Assembly (NCBI GenBank): GCA_019187225.1
Contig: JABAQQ010000028.1
Coordinates: 1 to 64,000 of the forward strand
DNA length: 64,000 nt
Direction: 5' to 3'
Origin: Saprospiraceae bacterium
Lineage (GTDB): Bacteria; Bacteroidota; Bacteroidia; Chitinophagales; Saprospiraceae
The notes under the pieces were generated by a model that saw only the letters and a list, made by a program, of their open reading frames with translations, was not told the DNA's origin and searched no databases. The position numbers and the translations under genes were made by a program. Of the stretch, positions 8,437 to 18,900 are shown one piece after another (the first letter of the stretch is position 1; each line of letters begins with the position of its first letter).

Positions 8437-9882
8437 CTCGAAGTATGCCCGTGCATTACGGCCCAGGTTGCGCTGAGTGCCGGTAGCGTCATGGTAATTG
8501 TCACCGTCTACATATTCGGTCGGGTTGCGGGAATAGAGGACACGTTCCCAGCGGGGATTGCTGATCTCGCCGCGTGCCGTGGAATGCAACAGAATAAAGT
8601 CCTCCCCCGCAAGGCTGGGGTTATAAAAAAGGAATTTGACGTTGTTCTGCTGCGTTTTCGGGAATTTGTAATACACCCAGATTTCATAAGGCGGCGCTCC
8701 GGGATCATCTTCCACGTGGATGAGATCGTCGGGACGGCCAAAGCGGAGATATGCGCGCCCCCGGTCGGTCTCGAAACCGTAGCGGAAACCGCTTCTGAAC
8801 CGGGTGTCCGCCGCCGCCGCCACCTCCATGAATTTTTTATAAGCCAGTTCGGGATTGTTGGGGTCTTCGCGCATAAAATGACGGAACAGGTAAAAGCGCA
8901 TGGCTTTCTGATCGCCATTTTGAAGGATGTTTTTCAGCATGTCTGTTTCCACTCCGACCGCAAGCGCTGAAATGGCGCGCAGGCTGTAGCGAAGGGTGTC
9001 TTCGCCAAAATTCTGAACGAATTGTTGGCTGACCATCTCATCCGTCAATTCATTTTCCGGAACGTTGAGGAAGGGGTTGCTGCGCTGAAAGGCAAGACTG
9101 CGGGACGTCAGCAATTCGTTGGCAGCGTTGCGGATTTCCACGGTAAGCGTATAATTGCCGCTTTCGAGTTTGTTGATGTCCATCTGCACCAGCACGGCGT
9201 CGATGGACGAAGGTTTTTTGCGCTGATTCCCAATTGAGATGAGGTTCTTAACACCGTTGCCTTTTTCCTGCTCGATGAAATAGCGCACGAGATATGTGGC
9301 GTCAGTCACGACTTTGTCGGAATGGTAAATTTCGGAATAAAAAGCCAGCAGCGCAGCGCCCTTGTCATAAAAATTAAACGGCAGAGGTTCAAGGAAATAG
9401 CCGTTTTTGGTGAAGGGGTTGTCCGAATTGTCGGGCCGGAAACTGCGCAGCAACTGTACCTCCGACAGATATATCGTATTGCCGACATCCACTTTCAGGG
9501 GTGTTTTGAACACGTCCCTGTTTTCCGGATCGTGCACATCCTGAAAGGTGATCTCCAGCGTGTAATCGCCGTTGGAAAGCGACATACGTTTGACATCGAG
9601 CAATGCCCGGGGCGATTCTACGAGCGGACTGTTGAGCAGGTATTTTTCATAATTCACGATGGTTTCACCCTGTTTTATCAGGATCAGGGTTTCCACACTC
9701 GCCTGCAGGTGGGTGCTGTCGGCGCGTTTGAAGGTGACCGATGCGGCGGCGATCTCGATGTTGATTTCGAGATAGGGTTTTTCCGGGGTGGCATATACGG
9801 CATAAGAGACGCCTGCGTCGAGCGCGCGGCCCGTCCACGGCATCAGCAGCCCTAAAGCGAAAAACAGATGTTTCGTTTTCAT
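8428..9882 (-). CDS. GWxTD domain-containing secreted protein
   Basis: A 484-residue protein, start at 9882 (MKTKHLFFALGLLMPWTGRA signal peptide). The middle part is beta-rich, with FQDVHDPENRDVFKTPL and FYSEIYHSDK segments. The C-terminal third has the GWxTD-type pattern: RYGFETDRGRAYLRFGRPDD, then YEIWVYYKFPKT and a final FLFYNPSLAGEDFILLHST. GWxTD proteins are common in Bacteroidota and Acidobacteria; their function is unsettled. It lies 60 bp downstream of the ion-channel fusion on the same strand, so the two are probably co-transcribed. The stop codon sits in a repeat hairpin. Confidence 0.85.
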   Translation of the reverse strand: MKTKHLFFALGLLMPWTGRALDAGVSYAVYATPEKPYLEINIEIAAASVTFKRADSTHLQASVETLILIKQGETIVNYEKYLLNSPLVESPRALLDVKRMSLSNGDYTLEITFQDVHDPENRDVFKTPLKVDVGNTIYLSEVQLLRSFRPDNSDNPFTKNGYFLEPLPFNFYDKGAALLAFYSEIYHSDKVVTDATYLVRYFIEQEKGNGVKNLISIGNQRKKPSSIDAVLVQMDINKLESGNYTLTVEIRNAANELLTSRSLAFQRSNPFLNVPENELTDEMVSQQFVQNFGEDTLRYSLRAISALAVGVETDMLKNILQNGDQKAMRFYLFRHFMREDPNNPELAYKKFMEVAAAADTRFRSGFRYGFETDRGRAYLRFGRPDDLIHVEDDPGAPPYEIWVYYKFPKTQQNNVKFLFYNPSLAGEDFILLHSTARGEISNPRWERVLYSRNPTEYVDGDNYHDATGTQRNLGRNARAYFEDF

Positions 9883-9942
9883 AGCAGCAGTGTGAAAAGG
9901 TGAGTTGGGCAAATTTCGCACAAATATTGTTCAGTTTCTTTT

Positions 9943-12096
9943 TTATTGCTTGAAAACTAAGTAAAACACCATCAACAACAGGATCAGCAGTAAATACGGC
10001 AGCCAGAACTTGCCGCTGAGCCGGAAGATGCTTCGTTTGCCTCCACTGGCAACCGTTCTGCTTCCCGTTTTTTTCCTGTCTATATAAGTAACGTAAATGA
10101 AACAGAAGAAGTTGATTCCCAGGGTCATCATCAGAAAAATATAGGCGAGGTTCATCGAATCCGTCGCCGGCGATATCTGCACAAGGTTGATGGAGTACGC
10201 TACCGTGGCGAGGAACGAGGTGATGATCAGTTCGCCCACTTCCTCGAAACTGGCTTTGTAGAAGAACAGGATAAAGATGGGCAACGCGCTGAACATCAGG
10301 AACGGCAACACGATCAGGATGATCGCACCCCAGGGCTCCCGGCTCACCCGCAGATGCACATTCAGGGTTTTGTATTTTTCAAGGTATTGGGCGCTGTCTC
10401 TCGAGTCGAGTGTGACTTTGTCGGGCGATCCGAGCGCGTTGGACACGTTGTTGTCGAGCGTAACGTAGTAGGCCTCCGTATTCCAGTCGTTCATTTGAAA
10501 ATCGGCGATCTTGTTTTTCAACTGGAGCCGGCTGTAGTCGAAACTGATCTTGATGTTGTTGCTCGAACTGAGGGCCTCGATGGGGATCCTGATCTCATGG
10601 CGGTCAAAAGGAAAATCGAAAGAATTGAAGTCGCCCAGGAATTGTCCGCTGATGCGGTAGAGCCGCAACACATTGTTGCTGGTGTCGCGTTCTTCCGCCA
10701 CCTTGTTGCGCGATTCGGGGGAATTGAGCGTGGCAAAGTCAATGTAACCTTCTTTTTCGATGTACCGGGAGTCTACGATAACCCAATACAGCAGGTTGCA
10801 GTTGAAGGTATTTTTCCGGATGTCAACGTCGTTGATGTCTACGATATCAATGCCTACGTGCAGGTTGGGGATGGGTTCGCCAGCCGTGTTGACCTGCGTG
10901 GGATAACTGCGGGTGCGGCCGCTCTGGATGCGGTTGAAAGTAGGTTCCCGTTTAAGGATAAGGGTGCTGTCGAATTCATACAACTCATTGAAAATCGTTA
11001 CTTTGCGGTCGATCAGTTTTTGGAAATACCGGACGAGAGCGCCCCGTTGCGTTTTATCCGCGCGGAGCGCCGTTTCAAAAATATTCATCGCATCGTAGCA
11101 ACGCAACAGGCTGTTGTCGGCGGTTCTGACCCGGAAGAATTTTTTGGGAAATTGTTTTTCGATGCGTTCCTTCAAGTGGTATACCTCCTCAGGCAAAACC
11201 TCTTCGACAGTCTCGTAACGAAGGATGGTGTGACCTTTTTCCTTGGTCAGAGCTTGCAATTCCGGGTCTTTGAGATTGATGGCCCCAGAAATGCCGATGA
11301 TGGTTTTGGGTCGTATCTCCCCCCGCCTGGCCTCCTGCAACGCGCGGACGACCAGATTGCCGTAGGCGCTGTGCAGGTTGAGCAGGATAAGCTCCTGATT
11401 GGTCGAGGCCAGCGCCCGGCGTATCTGCAGAATGACGCCGGGCGTGTCCTGCGGAGGCACCTGGTTGCTGACCAATGCCCGCTGCCTGAGTTTCAGCAGC
11501 GTATCACAGGGCAGTTTGTATTGTCTGAACACCTTTTCAAACTGCTGGTGCAGCAGGTAGTCGTTTTCCGTGATGAGACCAACGGAAGGGGCTTTAATCA
11601 CTTTCTGGATGAAATTGACGAGGTAGAAAGGCTGCGGATCGTTGGGTTCCAGAAAAATGGCGTTGTTGCCGAAGTCGAGGCTGTTGAAATCCGCGGTGAG
11701 GGAAATGACCGGCAGCCGGTCGCGCACGAGCGAATCTACCCGGCGGAAATAACGCCCCCACGTGTTGTCTACCACGAGCACGATGCTGCTGTCGGCGGCA
11801 ATGCTACGGTAAATGGCCTGCATCGTGTCTGGCTTGAAGTCGCACTGGAAAACTTTCAACCGATACTCCGCGGGATAACGCGTGGGTTTCGTCACTGCAT
11901 TGATGCGGCGCAGGTAATCTTCCAGCGCGAGAATATGCAGCGAATCGGAGTAATTGTTGCGCTTTGCCTTGACGGTATCCTGAAAATTAAAACCAACAAA
12001 AGCAATGTATTGCACCGGGCGGTTGAAAGCCGCTTTTTGGCAGGCAAACCAGGTGACGAATCCAAAAACAGCGAGGGCGAATATGATTTTTTGCAT
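9943..12096 (-). CDS. Pentameric ligand-gated ion channel fused to a periplasmic-binding-protein domain
   Basis: A 717-residue protein. Residues 1-19 are a signal or lipoprotein-like segment (WFAC19). Residues of about 26-375 resemble a type 1 periplasmic binding domain: IAFVGFNF, VLVVDNTWGR, LPVISLTADFNS, SVGLITENDY, KTIIGISGAI. From about 411 a Cys-loop receptor ligand domain follows: LHVGIDIVDINDVDI, W438 in YWVIVDSR, and the hallmark loop FPFDRH at 495-500 with no flanking cysteines, as in prokaryotic members. REP at 586-588 leads into four membrane helices at about 589-612, 618-641, 648-672 and 697-717. The protein should be an inner-membrane channel gated through its periplasmic modules. 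The ligand is unknown. A GWxTD gene follows in the same direction. Confidence 0.85.
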   Translation of the reverse strand: MQKIIFALAVFGFVTWFACQKAAFNRPVQYIAFVGFNFQDTVKAKRNNYSDSLHILALEDYLRRINAVTKPTRYPAEYRLKVFQCDFKPDTMQAIYRSIAADSSIVLVVDNTWGRYFRRVDSLVRDRLPVISLTADFNSLDFGNNAIFLEPNDPQPFYLVNFIQKVIKAPSVGLITENDYLLHQQFEKVFRQYKLPCDTLLKLRQRALVSNQVPPQDTPGVILQIRRALASTNQELILLNLHSAYGNLVVRALQEARRGEIRPKTIIGISGAINLKDPELQALTKEKGHTILRYETVEEVLPEEVYHLKERIEKQFPKKFFRVRTADNSLLRCYDAMNIFETALRADKTQRGALVRYFQKLIDRKVTIFNELYEFDSTLILKREPTFNRIQSGRTRSYPTQVNTAGEPIPNLHVGIDIVDINDVDIRKNTFNCNLLYWVIVDSRYIEKEGYIDFATLNSPESRNKVAEERDTSNNVLRLYRISGQFLGDFNSFDFPFDRHEIRIPIEALSSSNNIKISFDYSRLQLKNKIADFQMNDWNTEAYYVTLDNNVSNALGSPDKVTLDSRDSAQYLEKYKTLNVHLRVSREPWGAIILIVLPFLMFSALPIFILFFYKASFEEVGELIITSFLATVAYSINLVQISPATDSMNLAYIFLMMTLGINFFCFIYVTYIDRKKTGSRTVASGGKRSIFRLSGKFWLPYLLLILLLMVFYLVFKQ

Positions 12097-12168
12097 GACG
12101 GGTTTATAAGTTGATTACTTCGAGTACCACATGTCAAAGGTAAATAAACTTTTGCTCTGAAAACCTCC

Positions 12169-12176
12169 TACTTTTG
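12169..12176 (+). promoter_or_regulatory. Candidate -7 promoter element TACTTTTG
   Basis: Matches TAnnTTTG, 53 bp before the ATG at 12229, in the divergent region between the channel gene and the isomerase gene. A TTG lies only 14 bp upstream, shorter than the usual spacing. Confidence 0.35.
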
Positions 12177-12228
12177 CGCCTCCCCGATTCCGCGCTACAG
12201 TCTCAACCATTCTCAATCCACACTTTCA

Positions 12229-13215
12229 ATGAATAAAATGATCGCCCGCTTTCCCGAACAACTCGGCGAAGCGCTCGCATTGGCCGAAAAGATCAGCCTG
12301 AACAAACACACCGCGCCGTTTCGCGCTGTTTTTATCTCCGGACTCGGCGGCAGCGGCATCGGCGGGGGCTTCGTACAAGACTTCCTGCGCACGTCGTGCA
12401 AACTTCCCGTCGTTGTCAGCAAAGGTTACCATGCCCCGGCCTGGATCAACAAACACACGCTCGCCATCTGCTCTTCCTACAGCGGCAATACGGAAGAAAC
12501 GATCAGTACTTTCGAGCAACTGCTCGGCACCGGCGCGAAGATCATCTGCATCGCTTCCGGCGGCAAGCTGATTGATTTGGCTAAAAAACACGGCCTCGAT
12601 CATGTGCAGTTGCCCGGCGGTTGGAGCAGCCCCCGCGCTTGCCTCGGCTACTCGGTGGTAGCGCAGTTGGGCGTGCTCCGGGCGGCTAAACTCATCCCCG
12701 GTAAAATGCTGACCGCCGTAAAAACAGCCCAAAAACTGCTCGTCAAAGACGACGCCGACATTCAGAAAAAGGCAAAAAAAATCGCCGGATTTCTTGCCGA
12801 CAAAACGCCCGTCATCTACGCGCCCGACCACATCGAATCGGTAGCGGTGCGCTGGCGGCAACAGATCAACGAAAACGCCAAAATGCTCTGCTGGCACCAC
12901 GTCGTGCCCGAAATGAACCACAACGAACTGGTGGGCTGGCGCAACAACCGCCCCGAACTTGCGGTCGTGTGGCTCCGCAACCGCGACGATTTCGAGCGCA
13001 CTGCCACGCGTATCAACATCAACAAAGAAATCGTGGAACATTTCACGGGCACATCCATCGAAGTGTGGTCGAAAGGCAAATCATTGGTTGAAAAGGCTTT
13101 TTATCTCGTTCATCTGGGCGACTGGGTTTCTTACTACCTCGCCGAGATCCGAGACGTAGACCCGGTGGAGATCAAGGTGATTGACTATTTGAAAGGGGAA
13201 TTGGCGAAGGTGTAG
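12229..13215 (+). CDS. Bifunctional phosphoglucose/phosphomannose isomerase family protein
   Basis: A 328-residue sugar isomerase with a SIS fold: FISGLGGSGIGGGF (about 34-47) binds the sugar phosphate, followed by CSSYSGNTEETIST (about 83-96), then the C-terminal family domain with HVVPEMNHNELVGW and a late HLGDWVSYYLAEIRDVDPVEIKVIDYLK. Members interconvert glucose-6-P or mannose-6-P with fructose-6-P. It lies 211 bp upstream of a canonical Pgi gene on the same strand, so two G6P isomerase types are neighbours. Its TAG stop runs straight into degenerate heptamer repeats. Confidence 0.85.
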   Translation: MNKMIARFPEQLGEALALAEKISLNKHTAPFRAVFISGLGGSGIGGGFVQDFLRTSCKLPVVVSKGYHAPAWINKHTLAICSSYSGNTEETISTFEQLLGTGAKIICIASGGKLIDLAKKHGLDHVQLPGGWSSPRACLGYSVVAQLGVLRAAKLIPGKMLTAVKTAQKLLVKDDADIQKKAKKIAGFLADKTPVIYAPDHIESVAVRWRQQINENAKMLCWHHVVPEMNHNELVGWRNNRPELAVVWLRNRDDFERTATRININKEIVEHFTGTSIEVWSKGKSLVEKAFYLVHLGDWVSYYLAEIRDVDPVEIKVIDYLKGELAKV

Positions 13216-13216
13216 T

Positions 13217-13278
13217 GACGGTGGACGGCTTGCCCGCCGAAGTTTTGACGAAGGCGGGGTGGACGGTGGACCGTGGAT
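13217..13278. repeat. Degenerate heptamer copy (family A, copy 3)
   Basis: TGACGGTGGACGG at the left and GGTGGACGGTGGACCGTGGATG at the right, with about 30 bp of non-repeat sequence (CTTGCCCGCCGAAGTTTTGA and on) between. It looks like a decaying array and starts right after the stop codon of the isomerase gene. Confidence 0.65.
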
Positions 13279-13317
13279 GTAAAAATATCGCTTCATGTTT
13301 ATGATTTTCAAAGAATT

Positions 13318-13425
13318 AAGTAGCCGGACATTGGATTTTAGACATTGGACATCAGACTAACTGGTTGGTTTCCAAGGTCTAATAGTCCAACGTCCAATGT
13401 CAATCTATTTTGTCCACATACTTAC
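13318..13425. repeat. About 100 bp inverted-repeat element (family B, copy 1)
   Basis: Starts AAGTAGCCGGACATTGG, includes GACATTGGACATCAGACTAA and TGGTTGGTTTCCAAGGTC, and ends CGTCCAATGTC...TTTTGTCCACATACTT. The ends are complementary (AAGTA/TACTT, GGACATTGG/CCAATGTC). The pgi ATG at 13427 follows at once. Related copies are at 24762, 34048 and 44773. Confidence 0.85.
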
Positions 13426-13426
13426 A

Positions 13427-14725
13427 ATGATACAATTCGATATTTCCGCTGCTGAAAAATTCGTTTCCGGCCACGAACTCGCGTCCATCGGGCCGCAGGT
13501 TGATACCGCCGCTAAATTGCTGGAAAGCCGTACCGGCACCGGCAACGACTTCCTCGGATGGCTCGATCTGCCGCTGAAATACGACCGCACGGAGTTCAAA
13601 CGCATCAAAGCCGCTGCCAGGAAGATCCAAAAACAAAGCGAAGTATTGGTCGTCATCGGCATCGGCGGGTCATACTTAGGCGCGAAGGCGGCCATCGAAT
13701 TTTGCCAACACAGTTTCTACAACAACCTGCCGAAAAAGAAGCGGCGACTGCCTGAGGTCTATTTCGCCGGAACCAATATCTCCGGCACTTATCTCACCCA
13801 TCTGCTGGAAGTGATCGGCGACCGCGATTTTTCGGTAAACGTCATTTCCAAATCCGGCACTACAACCGAACCCGCCATCGCCTTCCGCATTTTCAGGCAA
13901 AAATTAGAAGAAAAATACGGCAAAGCCGGCGCCCGCGAACGCATCTACGCGACGACGGACCAATCGCGCGGGGCGCTGAAAACGCTGGCCACCCGGGAAG
14001 GATACGAAACCTTCGTCGTACCCGACAACGTGGGCGGGCGATTTTCCGTTTTGACCGCTGTTGGGTTGTTGCCTATTGCGGTGGCCGGCATTGATGTGGA
14101 TGCGTTGATGCGCGGCGCTGCAGACGGACTGAAGTTGTACAAAAAACCTTTTCCCGAAAACGACTGCTATCGCTACGCAGCCGTTCGCAACATCCTGCAC
14201 CGCAAGGGAAAAGACATTGAATTGCTGGTGAACTATGAGCCGCGCTGCCACTATATCGCCGAGTGGTGGAAACAATTATATGGGGAGAGCGAAGGCAAGG
14301 ACGGCAAAGGCATTTTTCCGGCGTCGGTGGATTTTACCTCCGATTTGCACTCGATGGGGCAGTACATTCAGGATGGCCGGCGTTCGCTGTTCGAGACAGT
14401 TCTGGAAATCGAAAAACCCGAAGCGGACCTTATCCTGTTCAAAACCGACGATGATCTCGACGGACTGAATTATTTAGCCGGAAAAACGCTCGATTTCATC
14501 AACAAAAAGGCCGCCGAGGGAACCCGCATGGCACATACGGACGGCGGCGTGCCCAATCTTGCGATCCGCATCCCGGAAGCGACACCTTATTACCTCGGCC
14601 AGTTGTTTTTCTTTTTTGAAAAAGCCTGTGCCGTCAGCGGTTATCTGCTGGGCGTTAATCCGTTCGACCAGCCGGGGGTGGAAGCGTATAAAAAGAATAT
14701 GTTCGCGCTGCTGGGGAAATCGTAA
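13427..14725 (+). CDS. pgi: Glucose-6-phosphate isomerase
   Basis: A 432-residue classical PGI interconverting glucose-6-P and fructose-6-P in glycolysis. Motifs: [18 protein letters not shown] (about 75-92, sugar-phosphate loop), [16 protein letters not shown], the [10 protein letters not shown] segment, [18 protein letters not shown], the catalytic-region [20 protein letters not shown] and a C-terminal [14 protein letters not shown]. The start at 13427 ([12 protein letters not shown]) is chosen because the ten residues before it are encoded by the family B repeat. The PorP/SprF gene follows after 22 bp, but the two are not functionally linked. Confidence 0.93.
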   Translation: MIQFDISAAEKFVSGHELASIGPQVDTAAKLLESRTGTGNDFLGWLDLPLKYDRTEFKRIKAAARKIQKQSEVLVVIGIGGSYLGAKAAIEFCQHSFYNNLPKKKRRLPEVYFAGTNISGTYLTHLLEVIGDRDFSVNVISKSGTTTEPAIAFRIFRQKLEEKYGKAGARERIYATTDQSRGALKTLATREGYETFVVPDNVGGRFSVLTAVGLLPIAVAGIDVDALMRGAADGLKLYKKPFPENDCYRYAAVRNILHRKGKDIELLVNYEPRCHYIAEWWKQLYGESEGKDGKGIFPASVDFTSDLHSMGQYIQDGRRSLFETVLEIEKPEADLILFKTDDDLDGLNYLAGKTLDFINKKAAEGTRMAHTDGGVPNLAIRIPEATPYYLGQLFFFFEKACAVSGYLLGVNPFDQPGVEAYKKNMFALLGKS

Positions 14726-14747
14726 AAATATATTTGTATTTTTCGCC

Positions 14748-15881
14748 ATGAAAATCATTGGAAACACACTCGCCATATTTGCGCTTTGGCTCTTTTCGGG
14801 CGAAACAGCCACAAGCCAGGACCTTCAATTTTCTCAGTTTTTTCAACTGCCGGCGGCGACCAATCCCGCTTATGTTTCAGTGCCTTCAGGCACGCGATTG
14901 TCGGCCGGATACAGGCGGCAGTGGGGCGCCGTTCAGTCCGGTTTGACCGGACTAATGGCCGATGCCGTTATGCGTGTGGCACAGACAGGCAAACCCGGCG
15001 GTGCGGTGCACAGTGGCTTGGGCTTGGGCGTACAGGTCATGCAGGCCCACGAGCCGTTTTTCGGCTACAAAGTGCAGGAGGCATCGGGACAAGTGGGCGC
15101 CTATGTGGGCAATTCCGAATCCGCCACCTTTCACCTGGGGCTTTGCGGCACCTGGGGACAACGTTTTATTGATTTTGACCGCATGGTTTTTTCCGGCCAA
15201 CTCGACCCGGTTTTTGGCATCAGCAATCCCGGCGCATTCGTGCCGCCGGCCGACGACCGCGTGACGACTTTTACCTGGGGAGGAGGACTTGCTGCCCGGG
15301 GGCAGTTGCCGGTAAAAGATATGCAATTGCCTTTCGGCGCCGGCCTCGCGCTGCGCCAATGGACGGGCAGCCGCAACGTGTCTTTTGCAGGAGCGCCGGG
15401 CGCTTTGCCCTTGGCACGCCTGCTGACTGCGCATCTCACGGTATCCGTTCCACTTACCGATAAATACCGCGATGTAACCGCATGGTACCTCACTCCGCTG
15501 ATGCGTTACGATTGGGCGGGCGCGCAGGATGGCAAAAAGCCTTTGCAGCGTGGCATGGCCGGAATGCTGGCTCAACACGACAGGGTGATGTTCGGCGGCA
15601 TATGGTCGTTCAATCGAAGACCGGAGGCCGGGCAAAACACCACCGCGCTCGTGTTGGTGCTGGGCGGCAATGCCGGGTTGGGAGGTAAGGCGGCCTTGAC
15701 CGTTACTTACAATTATGAAGCGCCCCTGACGGGTTTGGGCATCGGCGCCACCAACGGGGCGCATGAAATCACGGTGGTGTTCGATTTGCCGGGAAGCCCT
15801 GTATTTAAAGAAAAAAGCAAACGCGGCCGCACCGATTGTTTTCATTTTGCGGGTAAAGGTTTCAGAGGATACCTGAATTGA
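14748..15881 (+). CDS. Type IX secretion system PorP/SprF family membrane protein
   Basis: A 377-residue protein with a signal peptide (MKIIGNTLAIFALWLFSGETATS) followed by the family opening QDLQFSQFFQLPAATNPAYV. The remainder is a beta-barrel with alternating glycine-rich strands and a C-terminal EITVVFDLPGSPVF. PorP/SprF proteins sit in the outer membrane, anchoring the T9SS C-terminal signal of partner cargo. The PKD adhesin gene immediately downstream (43 bp) carries a gliding-type C-terminal domain, the classical pairing of a type B cargo with its SprF-like partner. Confidence 0.85.
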   Translation: MKIIGNTLAIFALWLFSGETATSQDLQFSQFFQLPAATNPAYVSVPSGTRLSAGYRRQWGAVQSGLTGLMADAVMRVAQTGKPGGAVHSGLGLGVQVMQAHEPFFGYKVQEASGQVGAYVGNSESATFHLGLCGTWGQRFIDFDRMVFSGQLDPVFGISNPGAFVPPADDRVTTFTWGGGLAARGQLPVKDMQLPFGAGLALRQWTGSRNVSFAGAPGALPLARLLTAHLTVSVPLTDKYRDVTAWYLTPLMRYDWAGAQDGKKPLQRGMAGMLAQHDRVMFGGIWSFNRRPEAGQNTTALVLVLGGNAGLGGKAALTVTYNYEAPLTGLGIGATNGAHEITVVFDLPGSPVFKEKSKRGRTDCFHFAGKGFRGYLN

Positions 15882-15923
15882 ATTATTAAAAATATTTTAT
15901 GATTGCAATAAACCTTAATTCTT

Positions 15924-18900
15924 ATGCGCAGTATATATTTTCCTTATCCGATCTATAAATCTGTATTCATTGTCGCCGGTATTTTTCATATATCGTTATT
16001 ACAGGCACAAACTTCAGCGTGGTGCGACGTGAATCCCTGGCCAATTCTGGCAGGCTGCGGTAGCTTGGGCGTGGGATTGCAGTTCACCGGCGACGATGTG
16101 TTCTGCAATGGAGAAACGGTCACCATCCTGAACACGGTACCCTCCGATGCGGATTCGACACTGGTGTGTTGGGGCGACGGGTCGTTCACTGCGGTGGCGG
16201 GTACTCCAATGACTTTTTCACACGTGTATGCTTTTCCACCCGATACCTGTCCGGGCGAATGCATTACCTTTATCATCCGGCTGGCGGTCATCAAACATTG
16301 TGTCCCGGATAAAATGAGTTTTAAATGGATCGCAACGCCCGTTCAGGTTTGTTTTCCGCCCATCGCGCAATTCGCCGTACCACAAGCCGTTTGTACCGAC
16401 GATCTCGTTTCCATCAATAACCAGAGTTGTGAAAATTCTATCAATGCTACATATTCCTGGTCAATGCCGGGAGCCAATCCGAATACTTCCACTGCTGAAA
16501 ACCCTGTTGGCGTATCATATCCCACCCAAGGCAACTATACCATTTCTCTCACAGTGTCGAATGCCGAATGTGGCTCCGATACATATTCGCTGCCTATTTC
16601 TGTGGGTCCGCCTGCCACTGCCGTAGCCGATTTGCCGGATACACTGTGCGTCAATGACACCATCATGCCCGTTAATAGCTCGCTCAATGCCGCGGGCTTA
16701 ACGCCGTATTTCTGGTCCTTCCCCACCAATCCCGGCAGCGGCGCCAAAATAGTACCTCCTTCCACCGCTTTCGACAAAGAGCCGAAAATGACCTTTACCA
16801 AACCCGGAACTTATGTGGTGCGGCTGGCTGTCACGGGTTGTCACAGCCCGGTGTGGACGCAAACGGTTGTCGTCATCGGGCCACCCGTCGTTGCATTGAG
16901 CGGCATCCCAACCGATCCGCTTTGCGGCGATACTACCTTCACACCCGTACTGACGCTTTCCGGTGATCCGGCCGACGCTGTGCACTGGAGTATCACGGGA
17001 GGAACGCCTGCCATGTTTGACGGCCCTGCGCAATCCATCACCTTTTCCGGAACAGGCACGAAAACCGTGCTGGTCAGTGGAGAAAACGAATGCGGATTCA
17101 ACACTGTGGCCGATACTTTCGCTATCAATCCGCCGGCGTCAGCTGCCATTTCCATTTCCGCCGACACAATTTGTGCGCCGGGGCAAACGGTCGTTATTTC
17201 AAACGTGATGCAAAATGCGACAGGCATTGCCTGGACGGTTACCCCGCCGGCAGGCGTGACCCCTCCCTCTTCCAATGCCCCCGAGCCGGTTTTTTCATTT
17301 TCCGCCGAAAACACGTATCATATTCATGCTGACGTGCTGGGGTGCGGAAACCCGCAGTGGGATACCACTGTCGTCGCGCGGCTTTCCCCCGTACCTGTGC
17401 CCGGCACAGTGGACGACGGGTGCGTTCCGGTCACGCTCGACCCCAATGATGTGATCACACTGACCGGCGGTACGCCCGATTTTGTTATCTGGGTGTTTAC
17501 GGGCGGCGACTCGCTGGGTTTTATCGGGACAAATCCCGGCCCGGTAACCTTTTCAGGCGCCGGAACAAAAAGCATTTCGGTTACGGTGGGAAACGATTGC
17601 GACACCGCATCGGCCAACGTGTCGTTCCAAATATTCGACCTGACGGCGCTGGGCGTCGACACCGTAGCGCCACTGTGCAGTTCTGATCCGCCCATTGTGC
17701 TGCACGGCTATCCGGCAGGTGGCAAATGGGTCGGCCCGGGTATTTCGCAGGACACTATTCTGAATCCGGCTGCGGCGCCTCTGAATCAAACCACCGTATA
17801 TACTTATCAATATGGAACAGGAAATTGTGCCGTAGAAGTGGGGTTGCCGGTTCTGGTACAGGGAACGGACAGTGTATACGCCGGTCCGGATCTTGTTGCT
17901 TGTACCAATTCCCCCTTATTAACGCTGACGGGCAGTCCCCCCAACGGTTCTTTTTCGGAAACGAACAACTATGTCACACCGGGAGGAGTGTTCAATCCTT
18001 CGGCGGTACCTGCAAACAACTACTACATCGTTTATACTTATCTTGACCCGACCAGCCAATGTCCCAATTACGATACCGTTTCTATTGCGGTATCGGGTAT
18101 TCCTTCGGCTTCGCTGGATTCGATCGGCAACTGGTGTGCCGGAATTCCCCTCCAGTTGGGGCCTTTCGCCGGCGGCGGCGGAACGGGTACTTCCTGCGCA
18201 TGGAATTTTGGCGACGCTCAAACTTCCAATACCTGCGATGCCGAACATACCTGGCAAATCCCCGGCACGTACAACCTCACCCTGATTTTGGAAAACCAAG
18301 CGGACTGCCGCGACACAGCTACCGGCCAAATCCAAATCATCACGGCACCAGTGGCGCAAATTGCACCCGCATTTACCGAAGGCTGCGGTGATACGCTGTC
18401 GGTGTTGTTCAGCAACCTTGCCACCTGGAACGATTATACTGCCTGGACCTGGAATTACGGTGACGGTAGCCCTGTCGAGACAGGTTTTGATCCTGTGGCG
18501 CATCCTTTCGCTCAGGGAGAAACTGATACGATTTACACGATCGTGCAAACGTCGTCGAACGCCTGCGGCTCCGCAACGGCCACGGCTCAGGTACTGGTAC
18601 ACCCGCGACCTATTGTGCGGTTTGGCGCTTCACAGAGCACCATTTGCTCCTCTGATTCGGTTTCATTCAACAATTATTCCACCGGCCAACCCGATACTTT
18701 TAAATGGTATGTCAATGGCGCATTGATCTCTACCGATCCGCAATTGCCGCCGCAATACTTCACCACCGGCACACAGGATTCCTTGTATATCATCACTTTA
18801 GTTGCGGAAAATGCCTGTGGTACGGATACTTTGCGCGATTCTGTGCTCGTCAAACCTAACCCGGTGAAGGCCTTTTTCAATTTGCCCAAACCGGCTATTT

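Noticed and set aside
10354-12114. 586-codon + strand open frame opposite the ion-channel gene
   Set aside because: No signal, domain or membrane pattern; the opposite strand has full channel motifs.
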